Source: Pseudomonas sp. GM41(2012) (GTDB lineage: Bacteria > Pseudomonadota > Gammaproteobacteria > Pseudomonadales > Pseudomonadaceae). From it: 64,000 bases of DNA. Position numbers and translations under genes: made by a program. Position 1 is the first letter of the stretch. Each line of letters opens with the position of its first letter. Positions 52,758 through 61,680 of this stretch are shown here, in pieces. The notes beneath the pieces are model-generated. The model searched no databases, was not told where the DNA came from, and saw only the letters and a list, made by a program, of their open reading frames with translations. The stretch is taken from NCBI RefSeq assembly GCF_000282315.2, contig NZ_AKJN02000009.1, positions 1-64,000 of the forward strand. Direction: 5' to 3'.

Positions 52758-52942
52758 AGGACTTCCCTGTTGTGGGGTCGGATCATGAGAGTTCGAAAAA
52801 GGGTTGGCATGATACCCGCTCTCGATGACTGGATAAAGGCTGAATTGAACAAAATCTGAACAGTTATTCTGTTATCGCCAGCGGTTTGGTGTGAGCGGTC
52901 AAAGTCAGAAATATGCCGTCAAAGCCGTAACACTGAGCCGTT

Positions 52943-54151
52943 TCACTCGGGCGAATGGAAGCTCAGGCTGTAATTCACCGCCTTGGAGCCTGGATCGAGG
53001 ATATCCAGTGCGATGTGGATCGGCGTTTGCGGAGGCATTTCCGCCATCCCTTCGAGATCGCCGTTGAGGTACTCACCGGGCTTGAAGCGCCGGCTGGCGA
53101 TCAGGTGGCCGTTGAGGTCGGCAAAACGCAACTCCAGCAGCGGGAAAGGCTGGGAGAAGGGCGCGCGGTTGTAGATGATCGCGTCGACCACCAGTGCACC
53201 GTTGAAGTCCGGGTGACTGCGGACCACCAGGTTGCTGCTCTTGATTTTGGCGATGTCGACTTTGGATGGCACGGTGCAGCCGATTTGCGGACACAGTTGC
53301 TGGAACCACGGACGGTATTGGTCCTGGCGCGCCAGTTCTTCGAAATGGTAGGCGATGTACTGACCGGCGAGCGCAGCAGCGCCGAGCAGGATCAGCAACA
53401 GCCAGAAAAATCGGCGGCCCCAGGGTGAGCGGCGTTTTTGCCAATCCAGTTGCAGCGGGTCATCGGTCAGGTCTTGCAGGGCATCAGCGCGGACAGCCGG
53501 CTCACGCTTTTTGCGCACAGGTTCGATCGAGGGCAGATCGTCGTCGATGTCATCGGTCGCCGACAGGCGTTCGTGATGCATCGGTGCGTCGAGTGGGTCG
53601 TGCAGGCGCAGCTGTGGCGGCAGATGTTCGTCGTCCAGCTCCACCGGCTCGAGGGACAGCGAAGGTTCGGTGCGCGAGTATTTGCCCGGATCGAGTTCCA
53701 GCTCTGGCAAGTCGGCTTCAGTGGTCAGCGCACGATCGGCGGCCGATTCGCTGAACAGGCTGTCGGGCCACGGCGCTTCTTCGTGCTCGACGGTATCTCG
53801 GCTGGCACTCAGGTTGTCTTCGCGCTGTCGGCCGAATTCCGTGGTCGGCTGGATTTCCCGCTGTTCGAGGCGGGCGAGCTCTTCGTCCAGGTCCAGACTG
53901 TCCAGATCCAGCTCGGCCGCGGACCATTGCTTTTGGCTGATGGCTCGCGGCTCCGGCGGTTCGACGATGGCCGGTGTAACCGGTGTGATCGCGTCTTTGC
54001 CGGCCTGTTGTTCAAGCAGCTGCTTGGCAGCGTTGAACACCTGCAAGCACGAGCCGCAACGAACCACTCCGCGGGCAACGCTCAATTGAGCATGGCTGAC
54101 GCGGAAGCTGGTTTGGCAATGCGGGCACTGGGTGACGAAGCTGTCGGTCAT
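52943..54151 (-). CDS. DUF3426 / MJ0042-type zinc-ribbon membrane protein
   Basis: A 402-aa protein. The N-terminus has a zinc ribbon with C9-PH-C12 and C32-GS-C35 (MJ0042 family). A long acidic, low-complexity linker follows (~40-245), then one membrane helix (FFWLLLILLGAAALAGQYIAYHF) and a C-terminal DUF3426 domain of about 120 residues (FNGALVVDAIIYNRAPFSQPFPLLEL). The family function is unknown; it is conserved next to prmA in Pseudomonas, 30 bases after it here. Confidence 0.9.
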   Translation of the reverse strand: MTDSFVTQCPHCQTSFRVSHAQLSVARGVVRCGSCLQVFNAAKQLLEQQAGKDAITPVTPAIVEPPEPRAISQKQWSAAELDLDSLDLDEELARLEQREIQPTTEFGRQREDNLSASRDTVEHEEAPWPDSLFSESAADRALTTEADLPELELDPGKYSRTEPSLSLEPVELDDEHLPPQLRLHDPLDAPMHHERLSATDDIDDDLPSIEPVRKKREPAVRADALQDLTDDPLQLDWQKRRSPWGRRFFWLLLILLGAAALAGQYIAYHFEELARQDQYRPWFQQLCPQIGCTVPSKVDIAKIKSSNLVVRSHPDFNGALVVDAIIYNRAPFSQPFPLLELRFADLNGHLIASRRFKPGEYLNGDLEGMAEMPPQTPIHIALDILDPGSKAVNYSLSFHSPE

Positions 54152-54181
54152 GCGGCAATCCGGTTTATGCAGACGTTCATT

Positions 54182-55060
54182 CTAGCGCCGACGGCCAGTG
54201 ATGCGCACCCAGCCATCGCGATTGGCAATCGGGTCCAGATCGAAGTCCTGGGCGTAAGCCTTGGCGACTTCTTCACCTTGCTCGGCGAGGATGCCCGACA
54301 GCGCCAGACGACCACCGGGCTTGACCAGGCTGGACAATTGCGGCGCCAGGGAAACCAGCGGGCCGGCAAGAATGTTGGCGACCAATACGTCGGCCTGAAC
54401 CTGCGGCAAATCTTGCGGCAGATACAGCGGGAAGAGCTCTTCGGCGATGTTGTTGCGCCCGGCGTTGTCGCGGGACGCTTCCAGGGCTTGCACGTCGATA
54501 TCGGTACCGACGGCTTCCTTGGCGCCCAGCAGCAGGGCAGCAATCGCCAGAATCCCCGAGCCGCAGCCGAAGTCCAGGACGTTGCAGTCTTTCAGGTCCT
54601 GGCCGTCGAGCCATTCCAGGCACAGCGCAGTAGTCGGGTGAGTACCGGTGCCGAACGCCAGGCCCGGATCCAGCAGCAAATTCACCGCGTCTGGTTCAGG
54701 AGCAGCGTGCCAGCTCGGAACGATCCACAGGCGCTGGCCGAAACGCATCGGCTGGAAACCGTCCATCCAGCTACGTTCCCAGTCCTGGTCTTCGATGACT
54801 TCGCTGTGATGCTCGGGCAGCGGGCTGCCGGTCAGCAACTCTAGGTGGGCCAGTACGGTGGCGGCTTCGGTGCCACCTTCGAACAGGGCCAGCAGGTGCG
54901 TGTGCGACCACAGCGGCGTGGTGTTGAGTTCAGGTTCGAAGATCGGCTGATCTTCGGCGTCCATGAACGTCACCGATACGGCGCCCACTTCAAGGAAAGC
55001 GTCTTCGTAGGTTTCGGCTTGTTCTGGGCTGATGGCGAGACGGACTTGCAGCCAAGGCAT
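54182..55060 (-). CDS. prmA: Ribosomal protein L11 methyltransferase
   Basis: PrmA, 292 aa, trimethylates ribosomal protein L11. The start MPWLQVRLAISPEQAETYED at 55060 fits the family length; the open frame continues upstream into repeat DNA. The substrate-recognition domain comes first, then the SAM domain with DPGLAFGTGTHPTTALCLEWL, VLDFGCGSGILAIAALLLGA and the catalytic-loop motif VANILAGPL. Confidence 0.97.
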   Translation of the reverse strand: MPWLQVRLAISPEQAETYEDAFLEVGAVSVTFMDAEDQPIFEPELNTTPLWSHTHLLALFEGGTEAATVLAHLELLTGSPLPEHHSEVIEDQDWERSWMDGFQPMRFGQRLWIVPSWHAAPEPDAVNLLLDPGLAFGTGTHPTTALCLEWLDGQDLKDCNVLDFGCGSGILAIAALLLGAKEAVGTDIDVQALEASRDNAGRNNIAEELFPLYLPQDLPQVQADVLVANILAGPLVSLAPQLSSLVKPGGRLALSGILAEQGEEVAKAYAQDFDLDPIANRDGWVRITGRRR

Positions 55061-55161
55061 GGCGGGCACCTTTGAAAAATATTGATTGCAGCCTAGCGGG
55101 CTGCGAGAAGCGCGCAAGTTTACGCGAGCGCGAGGCAGAAGACGACAAGACCGATACATGC

Positions 55162-55267
55162 GTGCTCTTCGTAGGAGCGAGGCTTGCCCGCGAAGAACGA
55201 TGACGCGGTAAGTCTGAAGCACCGCGGCGTCTGGTTCGCGGGCAAGCCTCGCTCCTACAAAGAGCAC
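55162..55267. repeat. Long GAGC/GCTC inverted repeat between accC and prmA
   Basis: The arms GTGCTCTTCGTAGGAGCGAG and CTCGCTCCTACAAAGAGCAC match over almost 33 bases including GGCTTGCCCGCGAA/TTCGCGGGCAAGCC. It lies upstream of prmA and downstream of accC. It is the longest-armed copy of this family in the window. Confidence 0.88.
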
Positions 55268-55273
55268 AGAAAC

Positions 55274-55301
55274 AACAAAGCCGCCCGAGGGCGGCTTTGT
55301 T
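55274..55301 (-). terminator. Terminator of the aroQ-accB-accC operon
   Basis: AACAAAGCCGCC and GGCGGCTTTGTT pair across a short CCGAGG centre, 14 bases after the accC stop on the minus strand. The exit side reads GGCGGCTTTGTTGTTTC, a moderately T-rich tail. Confidence 0.75.
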
Positions 55302-55315
55302 GATCGGGCTAAAGC

Positions 55316-56674
55316 TTAATGCTTTTCGCCAGCCAGCTTGTGTTCCAGGTAGTGGATGTTGATTCCACCTTTGCAGAAGCCTTCATCGCGGACCAGGTCG
55401 CGGTGCAGCGGGATGTTGGTCTTGATCCCGTCGACAACGATTTCGTCCAGCGCATTGCGCATGCGCGCCAGGGCTTCGTCACGGGTTGCGCCGTAGGTGA
55501 TCAGCTTGCCGATCAACGAATCGTAGTTCGGCGGAACGGCATAGCCACTGTACAGGTGCGAATCGACGCGAACGCCGTTGCCGCCTGGTGCGTGGAAATG
55601 CTTGACCGTGCCTGGGCTAGGCATGAAGGTTTTCGGGTCTTCGGCGTTGATTCGGCATTCCAGTGCATGACCGCGGATAACCACGTCTTCCTGGGTGTAC
55701 GACAGCTTGTTGCCAGCGGCGATGCTGAGCATCTCCTTGACGATGTCGATGCCGGTGACCATTTCCGAAACCGGGTGCTCAACCTGAACGCGGGTGTTCA
55801 TTTCGATGAAATAGAACGCGCCGTTCTCGTACAGGAACTCGAAAGTGCCCGCGCCACGGTAGTTGATGTCGATGCAAGCCTTGACGCAGCGTGCGAGGAC
55901 TTCAGCCCGTGCCTTCTCGTCGATGCCCGGTGCCGGCGCTTCTTCAAGAACCTTCTGGTGACGACGTTGCAGCGAGCAATCGCGGTCGCCGAGATGGATG
56001 GCGTGGCCCTGGCCGTCGGAAAGTACCTGAACTTCCACGTGACGTGGGTTGGTCAGGAATTTTTCCAGATAGACCATCGGGTTGCCGAACGCCGCGCCTG
56101 CTTCGGTGCGGGTCAGTTTGGCGAAGGAGATCAGGTCTTCTTCTTTATGCACAACGCGCATGCCGCGACCACCACCGCCGCCAGCGGCTTTGATGATCAC
56201 CGGGTAACCGACTTCGCGACCGATGCGCAGAGCGGTTTCTTCGTCTTCAGGCAGCGGGCCGTCGGAACCCGGAACGGTTGGAACGCCAGCCGCGATCATG
56301 GCGTGCTTGGCCGATACCTTGTCGCCCATCAGGCGAATGGTGTCGGCTTTCGGGCCAATGAAGGCGAAGCCGGAGTTCTCGACCTGTTCAGCGAAATCAG
56401 CGTTTTCCGCAAGGAAACCGTAGCCTGGGTGAATGGCGGTAGCGCCAGTCACTTCAGCCGCGGCGATGATTGCCGGGATGTGCAGGTAAGAGTGCGCGGC
56501 CGAGGCCGGGCCGATGCAGACGGATTCGTCTGCCAGACCCAGGTGCATCAGCTCTTTGTCGGCCTTGGAGTAAACGGCGACAGTCTTGATGCCCATCTCT
56601 TTGCAGGCACGCAGGATCCGCAGGGCGATCTCACCGCGGTTGGCGATCAGAACTTTTTCCAACTTCGCAGTCAT
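55316..56674 (-). CDS. accC: Acetyl-CoA carboxylase biotin carboxylase subunit
   Basis: AccC, 452 aa, carboxylates the biotin on AccB with ATP and bicarbonate, the first step of fatty-acid synthesis. The start MTAKLEKVLIANRGEIALR at 56674 has GGAGAGA before it. The ATP-grasp glycine loop KAAGGGGGRGMRVV, IHPGYGFLAENADFAE, RDCSLQRRHQK and EMNTRVQVEHPVSEM are intact. It follows accB by 17 bases. Confidence 0.98.
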   Translation of the reverse strand: MTAKLEKVLIANRGEIALRILRACKEMGIKTVAVYSKADKELMHLGLADESVCIGPASAAHSYLHIPAIIAAAEVTGATAIHPGYGFLAENADFAEQVENSGFAFIGPKADTIRLMGDKVSAKHAMIAAGVPTVPGSDGPLPEDEETALRIGREVGYPVIIKAAGGGGGRGMRVVHKEEDLISFAKLTRTEAGAAFGNPMVYLEKFLTNPRHVEVQVLSDGQGHAIHLGDRDCSLQRRHQKVLEEAPAPGIDEKARAEVLARCVKACIDINYRGAGTFEFLYENGAFYFIEMNTRVQVEHPVSEMVTGIDIVKEMLSIAAGNKLSYTQEDVVIRGHALECRINAEDPKTFMPSPGTVKHFHAPGGNGVRVDSHLYSGYAVPPNYDSLIGKLITYGATRDEALARMRNALDEIVVDGIKTNIPLHRDLVRDEGFCKGGINIHYLEHKLAGEKH

Positions 56675-56691
56675 CAAAGTCTCTCCGCGGT

Positions 56692-57153
56692 TCAAACGAT
56701 GGTGAACAGCGGTTGGTCGTACTCAACCGGCTGGCCGTCTTCGACGAGGATAGATTCGATCACACCGCTGGATTCAGCTTCGATGTGGTTCATCATCTTC
56801 ATGGCTTCGACGATGCACAGGGTGTCGCCTTTCTTCACGGTCTGGCCAACTTCAACGAAGGACGGCGAGGATGGCGAAGACTTGCGATAGAAGGTACCGA
56901 CCATAGGCGAACGGGCAACGTTGCCGTTCAGAACTGGCGCGGCCGGAGCAGCAGGTGCGGCGGCAGCAACCGGGGCAGCAGCAACAGGCGCAGGCGCCGG
57001 AGCATGCATTGGAGCCGGTGCGTAGTACTGCTGAGCCGGGGTCTTGCTGTGACGGCTGATGCGTACGGACTCTTCGCCTTCCTTGATCTCGAGCTCGTCG
57101 ATGCCGGACTCTTCCAGCAGTTCGATCAGTTTCTTAACTTTACGGATATCCAT
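56692..57153 (-). CDS. accB: Biotin carboxyl carrier protein of acetyl-CoA carboxylase
   Basis: BCCP, 153 aa. The N-terminal helix DIRKVKKLIELLEESGIDELEI leads into a flexible Ala/Pro linker (~45-77) and the biotinyl domain, with biotin attached to the lysine in CIVEAMKMMNHIEAE. The end SILVEDGQPVEYDQPLFTIV is canonical. It lies between aroQ and accC, the usual Pseudomonas order. Confidence 0.98.
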   Translation of the reverse strand: MDIRKVKKLIELLEESGIDELEIKEGEESVRISRHSKTPAQQYYAPAPMHAPAPAPVAAAPVAAAAPAAPAAPVLNGNVARSPMVGTFYRKSSPSSPSFVEVGQTVKKGDTLCIVEAMKMMNHIEAESSGVIESILVEDGQPVEYDQPLFTIV

Positions 57154-57177
57154 GAATCATCAACTCCCAAGGGTCGG

Positions 57178-57633
57178 TCAGGGGCGTATAGCTTGTTGTT
57201 CAAGCTGTTCCAGGGCGGCCTCCAGGGCCAGTCGATAACCGCTGGCGCCAAGGCCGCAGATCACTCCCACCGCTACGTCGGAGAAGTAAGAGTGATGGCG
57301 GAAAGGTTCGCGTTTGTGCACGTTAGACAAATGCACTTCGATGAATGGGATGCTCACCGCCAGCAGCGCGTCACGTAATGCGACACTTGTGTGCGTAAAA
57401 GCTGCTGGGTTGATCAGAATGAAGTCCACACCTTCGCTGCGGGCAGCGTGGATGCGGTCGATCAATTCGTACTCGGCGTTGCTTTGCAGGTGCAGCAAAT
57501 GGTGGCCGGCTTCACGGGCACGGCGTTCCAGGTCCTGGTTGATCTGCGCCAGTGTCGTAGCGCCATAGGTGCCCGGTTCACGGGTGCCGAGCATGTTCAG
57601 GTTGGGTCCGTGCAGAACCAGTAGCGTCGCCAT
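57178..57633 (-). CDS. aroQ: Type II 3-dehydroquinate dehydratase
   Basis: Third step of the shikimate pathway, 151 aa. Motifs LVLHGPNLNMLGTREPGTYG with the catalytic tyrosine, INPAAFTHTSVALRDAL, and FIEVHLSNVHKREPFRHHSY are all present. The start MATLLVLHGPNLN at 57633 is preferred over an open extension. It is first in the aroQ-accB-accC operon; the ~130 bases upstream should hold the promoter. Confidence 0.98.
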   Translation of the reverse strand: MATLLVLHGPNLNMLGTREPGTYGATTLAQINQDLERRAREAGHHLLHLQSNAEYELIDRIHAARSEGVDFILINPAAFTHTSVALRDALLAVSIPFIEVHLSNVHKREPFRHHSYFSDVAVGVICGLGASGYRLALEAALEQLEQQAIRP

Positions 57634-57764
57634 CTGCTGTTCCTTGTTATCTGTGTGCAATTGTCAGAACCCGGCGACTATGCCGCAAAGCCTTTGTGAC
57701 TGTCCAGTTCTATGCAATAGCCAGCACAATGGCCGATGTTTGCGCGAAATATGTGACCGGGTTA

Positions 57765-59504
57765 TTAAATCCGGTCATTTGCTTTCGCAACACGTTCGGC
57801 GAAGTCGGTGGCGTTGATCTCGCCGATCACTCGCACATCGGCGTGTTCGACGCCGTCCTTGCCGAAAAACATCAGCGCTGGCGGGCCAAACAGTTTGTAG
57901 CGGTCAAGCAGGGCGCGTTGCTCGGCGTTGCTGGCGGTGATGTCGAAGCGGATCAGTCGATAGCCTTTGAGAAGTTCGACGACCCTGGCGTCGTTGAGCA
58001 CCTTATGTTCGATGACTTTGCAACTGATGCACCAGTCGGCGTACCAGTCGAGCAGCAGCGGGGTGCCTGACGATTTGGCTTCGGCGAGGGCGAGATCCAG
58101 GTCGGCCGGAGTGCTGACGGTTTGCCAGGTGCTGGTGTTTTGCGGCCGCTCATTGCCGGCAACTGTGCGCGGCTGGCCAATCGGATTGAACGGGTCGGTC
58201 TGGCCGCTGAACGCTCCATACCAACACGCCAGCGCATAAAACAGCAGGAACATCCCCAGCAACTGGCCCAGGCGTTTTCTCGGCGGTTTGTAGACGAACT
58301 CCAGCGCACCCATGAACAACCCGACGCCACCGGCCAGCAAGCCGATCAGCAGTAACGTGATCTGGCCTGGCAGTACTCGACTGAGCAGACCGATCGCCAG
58401 CCCCAGCAACAAAACGCCAATCGCGTTTTTCACATAGATCAGCCAGGGGCCGCTTTTCGGCAGCCAGGCGGCGCCACCGGTGGCGACCAGCAACAGCGGG
58501 GCGCCCATGCCCAGGCCGAGCATGAACAATTTCAGACCACCGCCCACTGCATCGCCGCTGGCGCTGATGTACAGCAGCGCGCCGGCCAGCGGTGCCGAGA
58601 CGCAGGGCGACACCAACAGGCTGGAAACCACGCCCAGTACGGCAGCGCCCCACAACGAACCCCCTTCGGTGCGACCGGCGATCCGATCCAGCCGACTGCT
58701 GATCGCGTAAGGCAGCTTGAGTTCGAAGACGCCAAACATCGCCAAGGCAAACAACGCAAAAAACGTCGCGAACGGCACCAGCACCCACGCCGATTGCAGC
58801 CGCGCCTGAAGATTGAGCTGTGCGCCGAACATCCCCATCAATGCCCCGAGCAGGGCGAAGCAGACGGCCATTGGCAGCACGTAGGCCAGAGATAGATTGA
58901 AGCCGCGCCAACCACCCACCTGACCGCGCAACACCACGCCGGACAGGATCGGCAGCATCGGCAGCACGCACGGTGTGAACGTCAGGCCTATGCCGGCGAG
59001 GAAGAACAGCGCCAGTTCGCGCCAGCTCCAGGCCGGAGTCGTGCCTGCGCTGCCATCAATACTCAGGCGCTCGGTTTCGGGTGGATAGCACAAGCCTTTA
59101 TCGGCGCAACCCTGATACGTAACCACCAAGGTGAAGGCGCGTTGATCGGTGCGCGGCAACTCTACATCGAGAACCCCGTGGTAGACCTCGACATCGCCGA
59201 AATACTCATCGTGCTTCTGTTCGCCCTTGGGCAGTTGCGCGGCCCCGAGGCCTGCATCGGGCGGGTCGGCGCGAAACTGAAAGCGGTGCCGGTAGAGGTA
59301 GTAGCCCTCGGTGGCGACGAAACGCAGTTTGATCGATTGCGGTGTGCTTTCTACCAGGCTCAGCTGAAAGGCTTCACGCACCGGCAGAAAGTCGGCGCTG
59401 TTGTTGATCGAGCCCAACGTCGAACTGGGCCGACTGTCCAGCAAACCGGCGGCGGTGGCCGGCAGGGCGAACACTAAAAACAACAGGCAGAGCAAACGGC
59501 GCAT
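57765..59504 (-). CDS. dsbD: Thiol:disulfide interchange protein DsbD
   Basis: A 579-aa membrane reductant carrier that moves electrons from thioredoxin to periplasmic proteins. The signal peptide LLCLLFLVFALPATAA starts the protein at 59504. The N-terminal domain has its cysteine pair in YQGCADKGLCYPP. Eight membrane helices carry cysteines in TFTPCVLPMLPIL and LLVSPCVSAPLAG. The C-terminal thioredoxin domain has CxxC in WYADWCISCKVIEH. Its stop codon lies inside a small dyad, TGACCGG/CCGGTCA. Confidence 0.96.
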   Translation of the reverse strand: MRRLLCLLFLVFALPATAAGLLDSRPSSTLGSINNSADFLPVREAFQLSLVESTPQSIKLRFVATEGYYLYRHRFQFRADPPDAGLGAAQLPKGEQKHDEYFGDVEVYHGVLDVELPRTDQRAFTLVVTYQGCADKGLCYPPETERLSIDGSAGTTPAWSWRELALFFLAGIGLTFTPCVLPMLPILSGVVLRGQVGGWRGFNLSLAYVLPMAVCFALLGALMGMFGAQLNLQARLQSAWVLVPFATFFALFALAMFGVFELKLPYAISSRLDRIAGRTEGGSLWGAAVLGVVSSLLVSPCVSAPLAGALLYISASGDAVGGGLKLFMLGLGMGAPLLLVATGGAAWLPKSGPWLIYVKNAIGVLLLGLAIGLLSRVLPGQITLLLIGLLAGGVGLFMGALEFVYKPPRKRLGQLLGMFLLFYALACWYGAFSGQTDPFNPIGQPRTVAGNERPQNTSTWQTVSTPADLDLALAEAKSSGTPLLLDWYADWCISCKVIEHKVLNDARVVELLKGYRLIRFDITASNAEQRALLDRYKLFGPPALMFFGKDGVEHADVRVIGEINATDFAERVAKANDRI

Positions 59505-59613
59505 GACAATCTCGCGTATCGAAAGTGAGGGCATGATAGCGGACGGCGGTCGGGTGTGCAGGGCCGGGAGTTTTGCGGTGAGTGTTCTGGCGCCATCGTC
59601 GGATCGCCGCCCG

Positions 59614-59667
59614 GAGCAGGCTCGCTCCCACAATGGAATGCGTACCCCTGTGGGAGCGAGCCTGCTC
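59614..59667. repeat. GAGC/GCTC inverted repeat upstream of dsbD
   Basis: GAGCAGGCTCGCTCCCACA and TGTGGGAGCGAGCCTGCTC are perfect complements around a 16-base loop. It lies between dsbD and the chemoreceptor gene. Confidence 0.9.
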
Positions 59668-59681
59668 GCGATGGCGGTCTA

Positions 59682-61628
59682 TCAGACGCGGAAAGCCTGG
59701 ACGGCGGTATGCAACCGTCCACCCAGCACCAGCAAATTCTCCCCCTGCACGCGCCCTTCGCCGATGCGCAGCAAGTTATCCCCACCCAGTTGGTGAATCC
59801 GCTCACTGTGATCGCGGATTTCGCTGACGGCGCCGCTCTGCTGGGCGGTGACATCGGCAATGCGTACGGCAGTGTCGGAAATGGTCTGGATCGCGCCGAC
59901 GATTTTATCCAGCGCACCGTCGGCGGCCTGGGCCTGATTGGCAGTGGCTTCGGCGTGTTCGACCTGGGCGCGCATGCCTTCCACTGATTGTCGCGCAGCG
60001 GTTTGCAACCCGGCGATTAACGTCTGGATCTCTGCCGTGGCGCCAGCTGTGCGTTGCGCCAGAGAGCGAACTTCTTCGGCCACCACCGCAAACCCTCGAC
60101 CCATTTCCCCGGCTCGGGCCGCTTCGATGGCGGCGTTCAGGGCCAACAGGTTGGTCTGGTCGGCAATCGCGCGGATGACCGTCAGCACGCCGCCAATGGT
60201 TGCCGACTCTTCGGCCAGGTGTTCGATCATTTGCGCGTTGCCTTGCACTTCGTCGACCAGCGCGTGCAGCCCGGTGAGGCTCAAGCCGATGACTTTCTGG
60301 CCGTGCTCCACCGCCAGCCCGGCATGGCGGCTGGCGTCGGCGGCCTGGCTGGCATCGCCGGCAACCTGTTGAATGGTCGCTTCCAGCTCGCCGAGGGAAT
60401 CACGTATCAACGCCGTGTCACCGGCCTGATGTTCGGCGCCGCTGTGCAGGTCATTGCTCAGCTCGGCCAGCGTTCGGCTACTGCCGGCGACTTGTTCGGC
60501 GTTGAGGCGAATGGTTCCGACCAGGTCGACCAGATAGGCGCGCAAGCGATTGAGTGACGCTTGAATGTCATGCAGTTCGCGATTGGTTTTACCCAGTTGA
60601 ATGTCCCGGCTGAAGTCGCCCTCGGCCCAGGTCGAGAGGGCCGGGGCGAGGTTGGTCAGCGTCCGGGCCAGTTTCCGTTGCAAGGTGTCGATCAGCAAAG
60701 CAATCAGCAGGATCAGGCCGATCATCACGCCTTGCATCAGCCGCACTTCGCCCTGGATCTGTCCATGCTGGGCGCGAACCACCGGCTCCAGTCCGGCAAT
60801 GGCCTGCTGCACGGCGGCGATTTTCAGGTGAGTGGCGGCGCTGAGGTCGGCGCGTTTCTGGATCTGGTCGCGAGTGCGCGCCAGCTCGGCGGGGTAGCGC
60901 GTCAGCAGGCTGTTGAGTTCGCGTTTGAGGCCGACGCCAGCATCCTCGGCAACAGCTTTTTCGGTGTTCTCCAGACCCATCATCGCCGCGAAATCATCCG
61001 TGCCCGATTCACTTTTGCTCGTCACACCCAGCAGCGGCAAGGCGTCCAGAAGCTCAGCCTGGGTGCGGATGTTGGCGACTTCACGCTCGACATCGGCGGC
61101 CAATTCGCTTCGGCCGCTGCTGACCAGTTTGTCCCGGGCCAGAGACAACTTGCCCAAGTGCTGGGAGGCGGCGAGCAACGGTGTCAGATACGCCGCGTTA
61201 GCGCTGGCATATTGGCTGAGCTGATCGAGGCTGGCGCCGAGTTCGCGTTCGGCCTGTAACAGCAGTGCTTGTGGATCGCCCGCGAGTTTGCCCGCGGCCA
61301 GCAGGTCGGTTTTGCTGAATTCCTCGAGGTTCGACAGGCTCGGGCGCAAGGTGTCGGCCAAGGCCGGCGGCAACTCGCCGAGCTCCTTTTGCAGGCTGTC
61401 GATGGCCTGGCCGGCACTGCTCAGGCGCAGGGCATCGCCGCTGGCGAGGTAGTCGTCGACATTGCGCTCGACTTCATTTTGAAATTGCTGGGACAAACCC
61501 AGGTAACGCTCCATCAAAAGATAGGGGCGCTCCAGGGCTTTTTGCGACCACCACAGTGTGGCGCCAAGGGCCACGCACACGGCGACTAAAAGGAGGGTGT
61601 TGAGATTGGTCAGCAGCTTCAGGCGCAT
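59682..61628 (-). CDS. Methyl-accepting chemotaxis protein (CtpL-like)
   Basis: A 648-aa chemoreceptor. A membrane helix at residues ~8-28 (LNTLLLVAVCVALGATLWW) leads to a helical periplasmic sensor of about 270 residues, then a second helix (VMIGLILLIALLIDTL), a HAMP linker and the signalling domain. The conserved hairpin tip is IRAIADQTNLLALNAAIEAA. The large helical sensor and its place between dsbD and a GcbA-like gene match PAO1 PA4844 (CtpL, phosphate chemotaxis; from memory). The ligand is not shown by sequence. Confidence 0.88.
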   Translation of the reverse strand: MRLKLLTNLNTLLLVAVCVALGATLWWSQKALERPYLLMERYLGLSQQFQNEVERNVDDYLASGDALRLSSAGQAIDSLQKELGELPPALADTLRPSLSNLEEFSKTDLLAAGKLAGDPQALLLQAERELGASLDQLSQYASANAAYLTPLLAASQHLGKLSLARDKLVSSGRSELAADVEREVANIRTQAELLDALPLLGVTSKSESGTDDFAAMMGLENTEKAVAEDAGVGLKRELNSLLTRYPAELARTRDQIQKRADLSAATHLKIAAVQQAIAGLEPVVRAQHGQIQGEVRLMQGVMIGLILLIALLIDTLQRKLARTLTNLAPALSTWAEGDFSRDIQLGKTNRELHDIQASLNRLRAYLVDLVGTIRLNAEQVAGSSRTLAELSNDLHSGAEHQAGDTALIRDSLGELEATIQQVAGDASQAADASRHAGLAVEHGQKVIGLSLTGLHALVDEVQGNAQMIEHLAEESATIGGVLTVIRAIADQTNLLALNAAIEAARAGEMGRGFAVVAEEVRSLAQRTAGATAEIQTLIAGLQTAARQSVEGMRAQVEHAEATANQAQAADGALDKIVGAIQTISDTAVRIADVTAQQSGAVSEIRDHSERIHQLGGDNLLRIGEGRVQGENLLVLGGRLHTAVQAFRV

Positions 61629-61680
61629 TGCGGGTCTACCAGCGGCAGAATGGTAAGCGCCTGAATTTATTGCGTTTGTG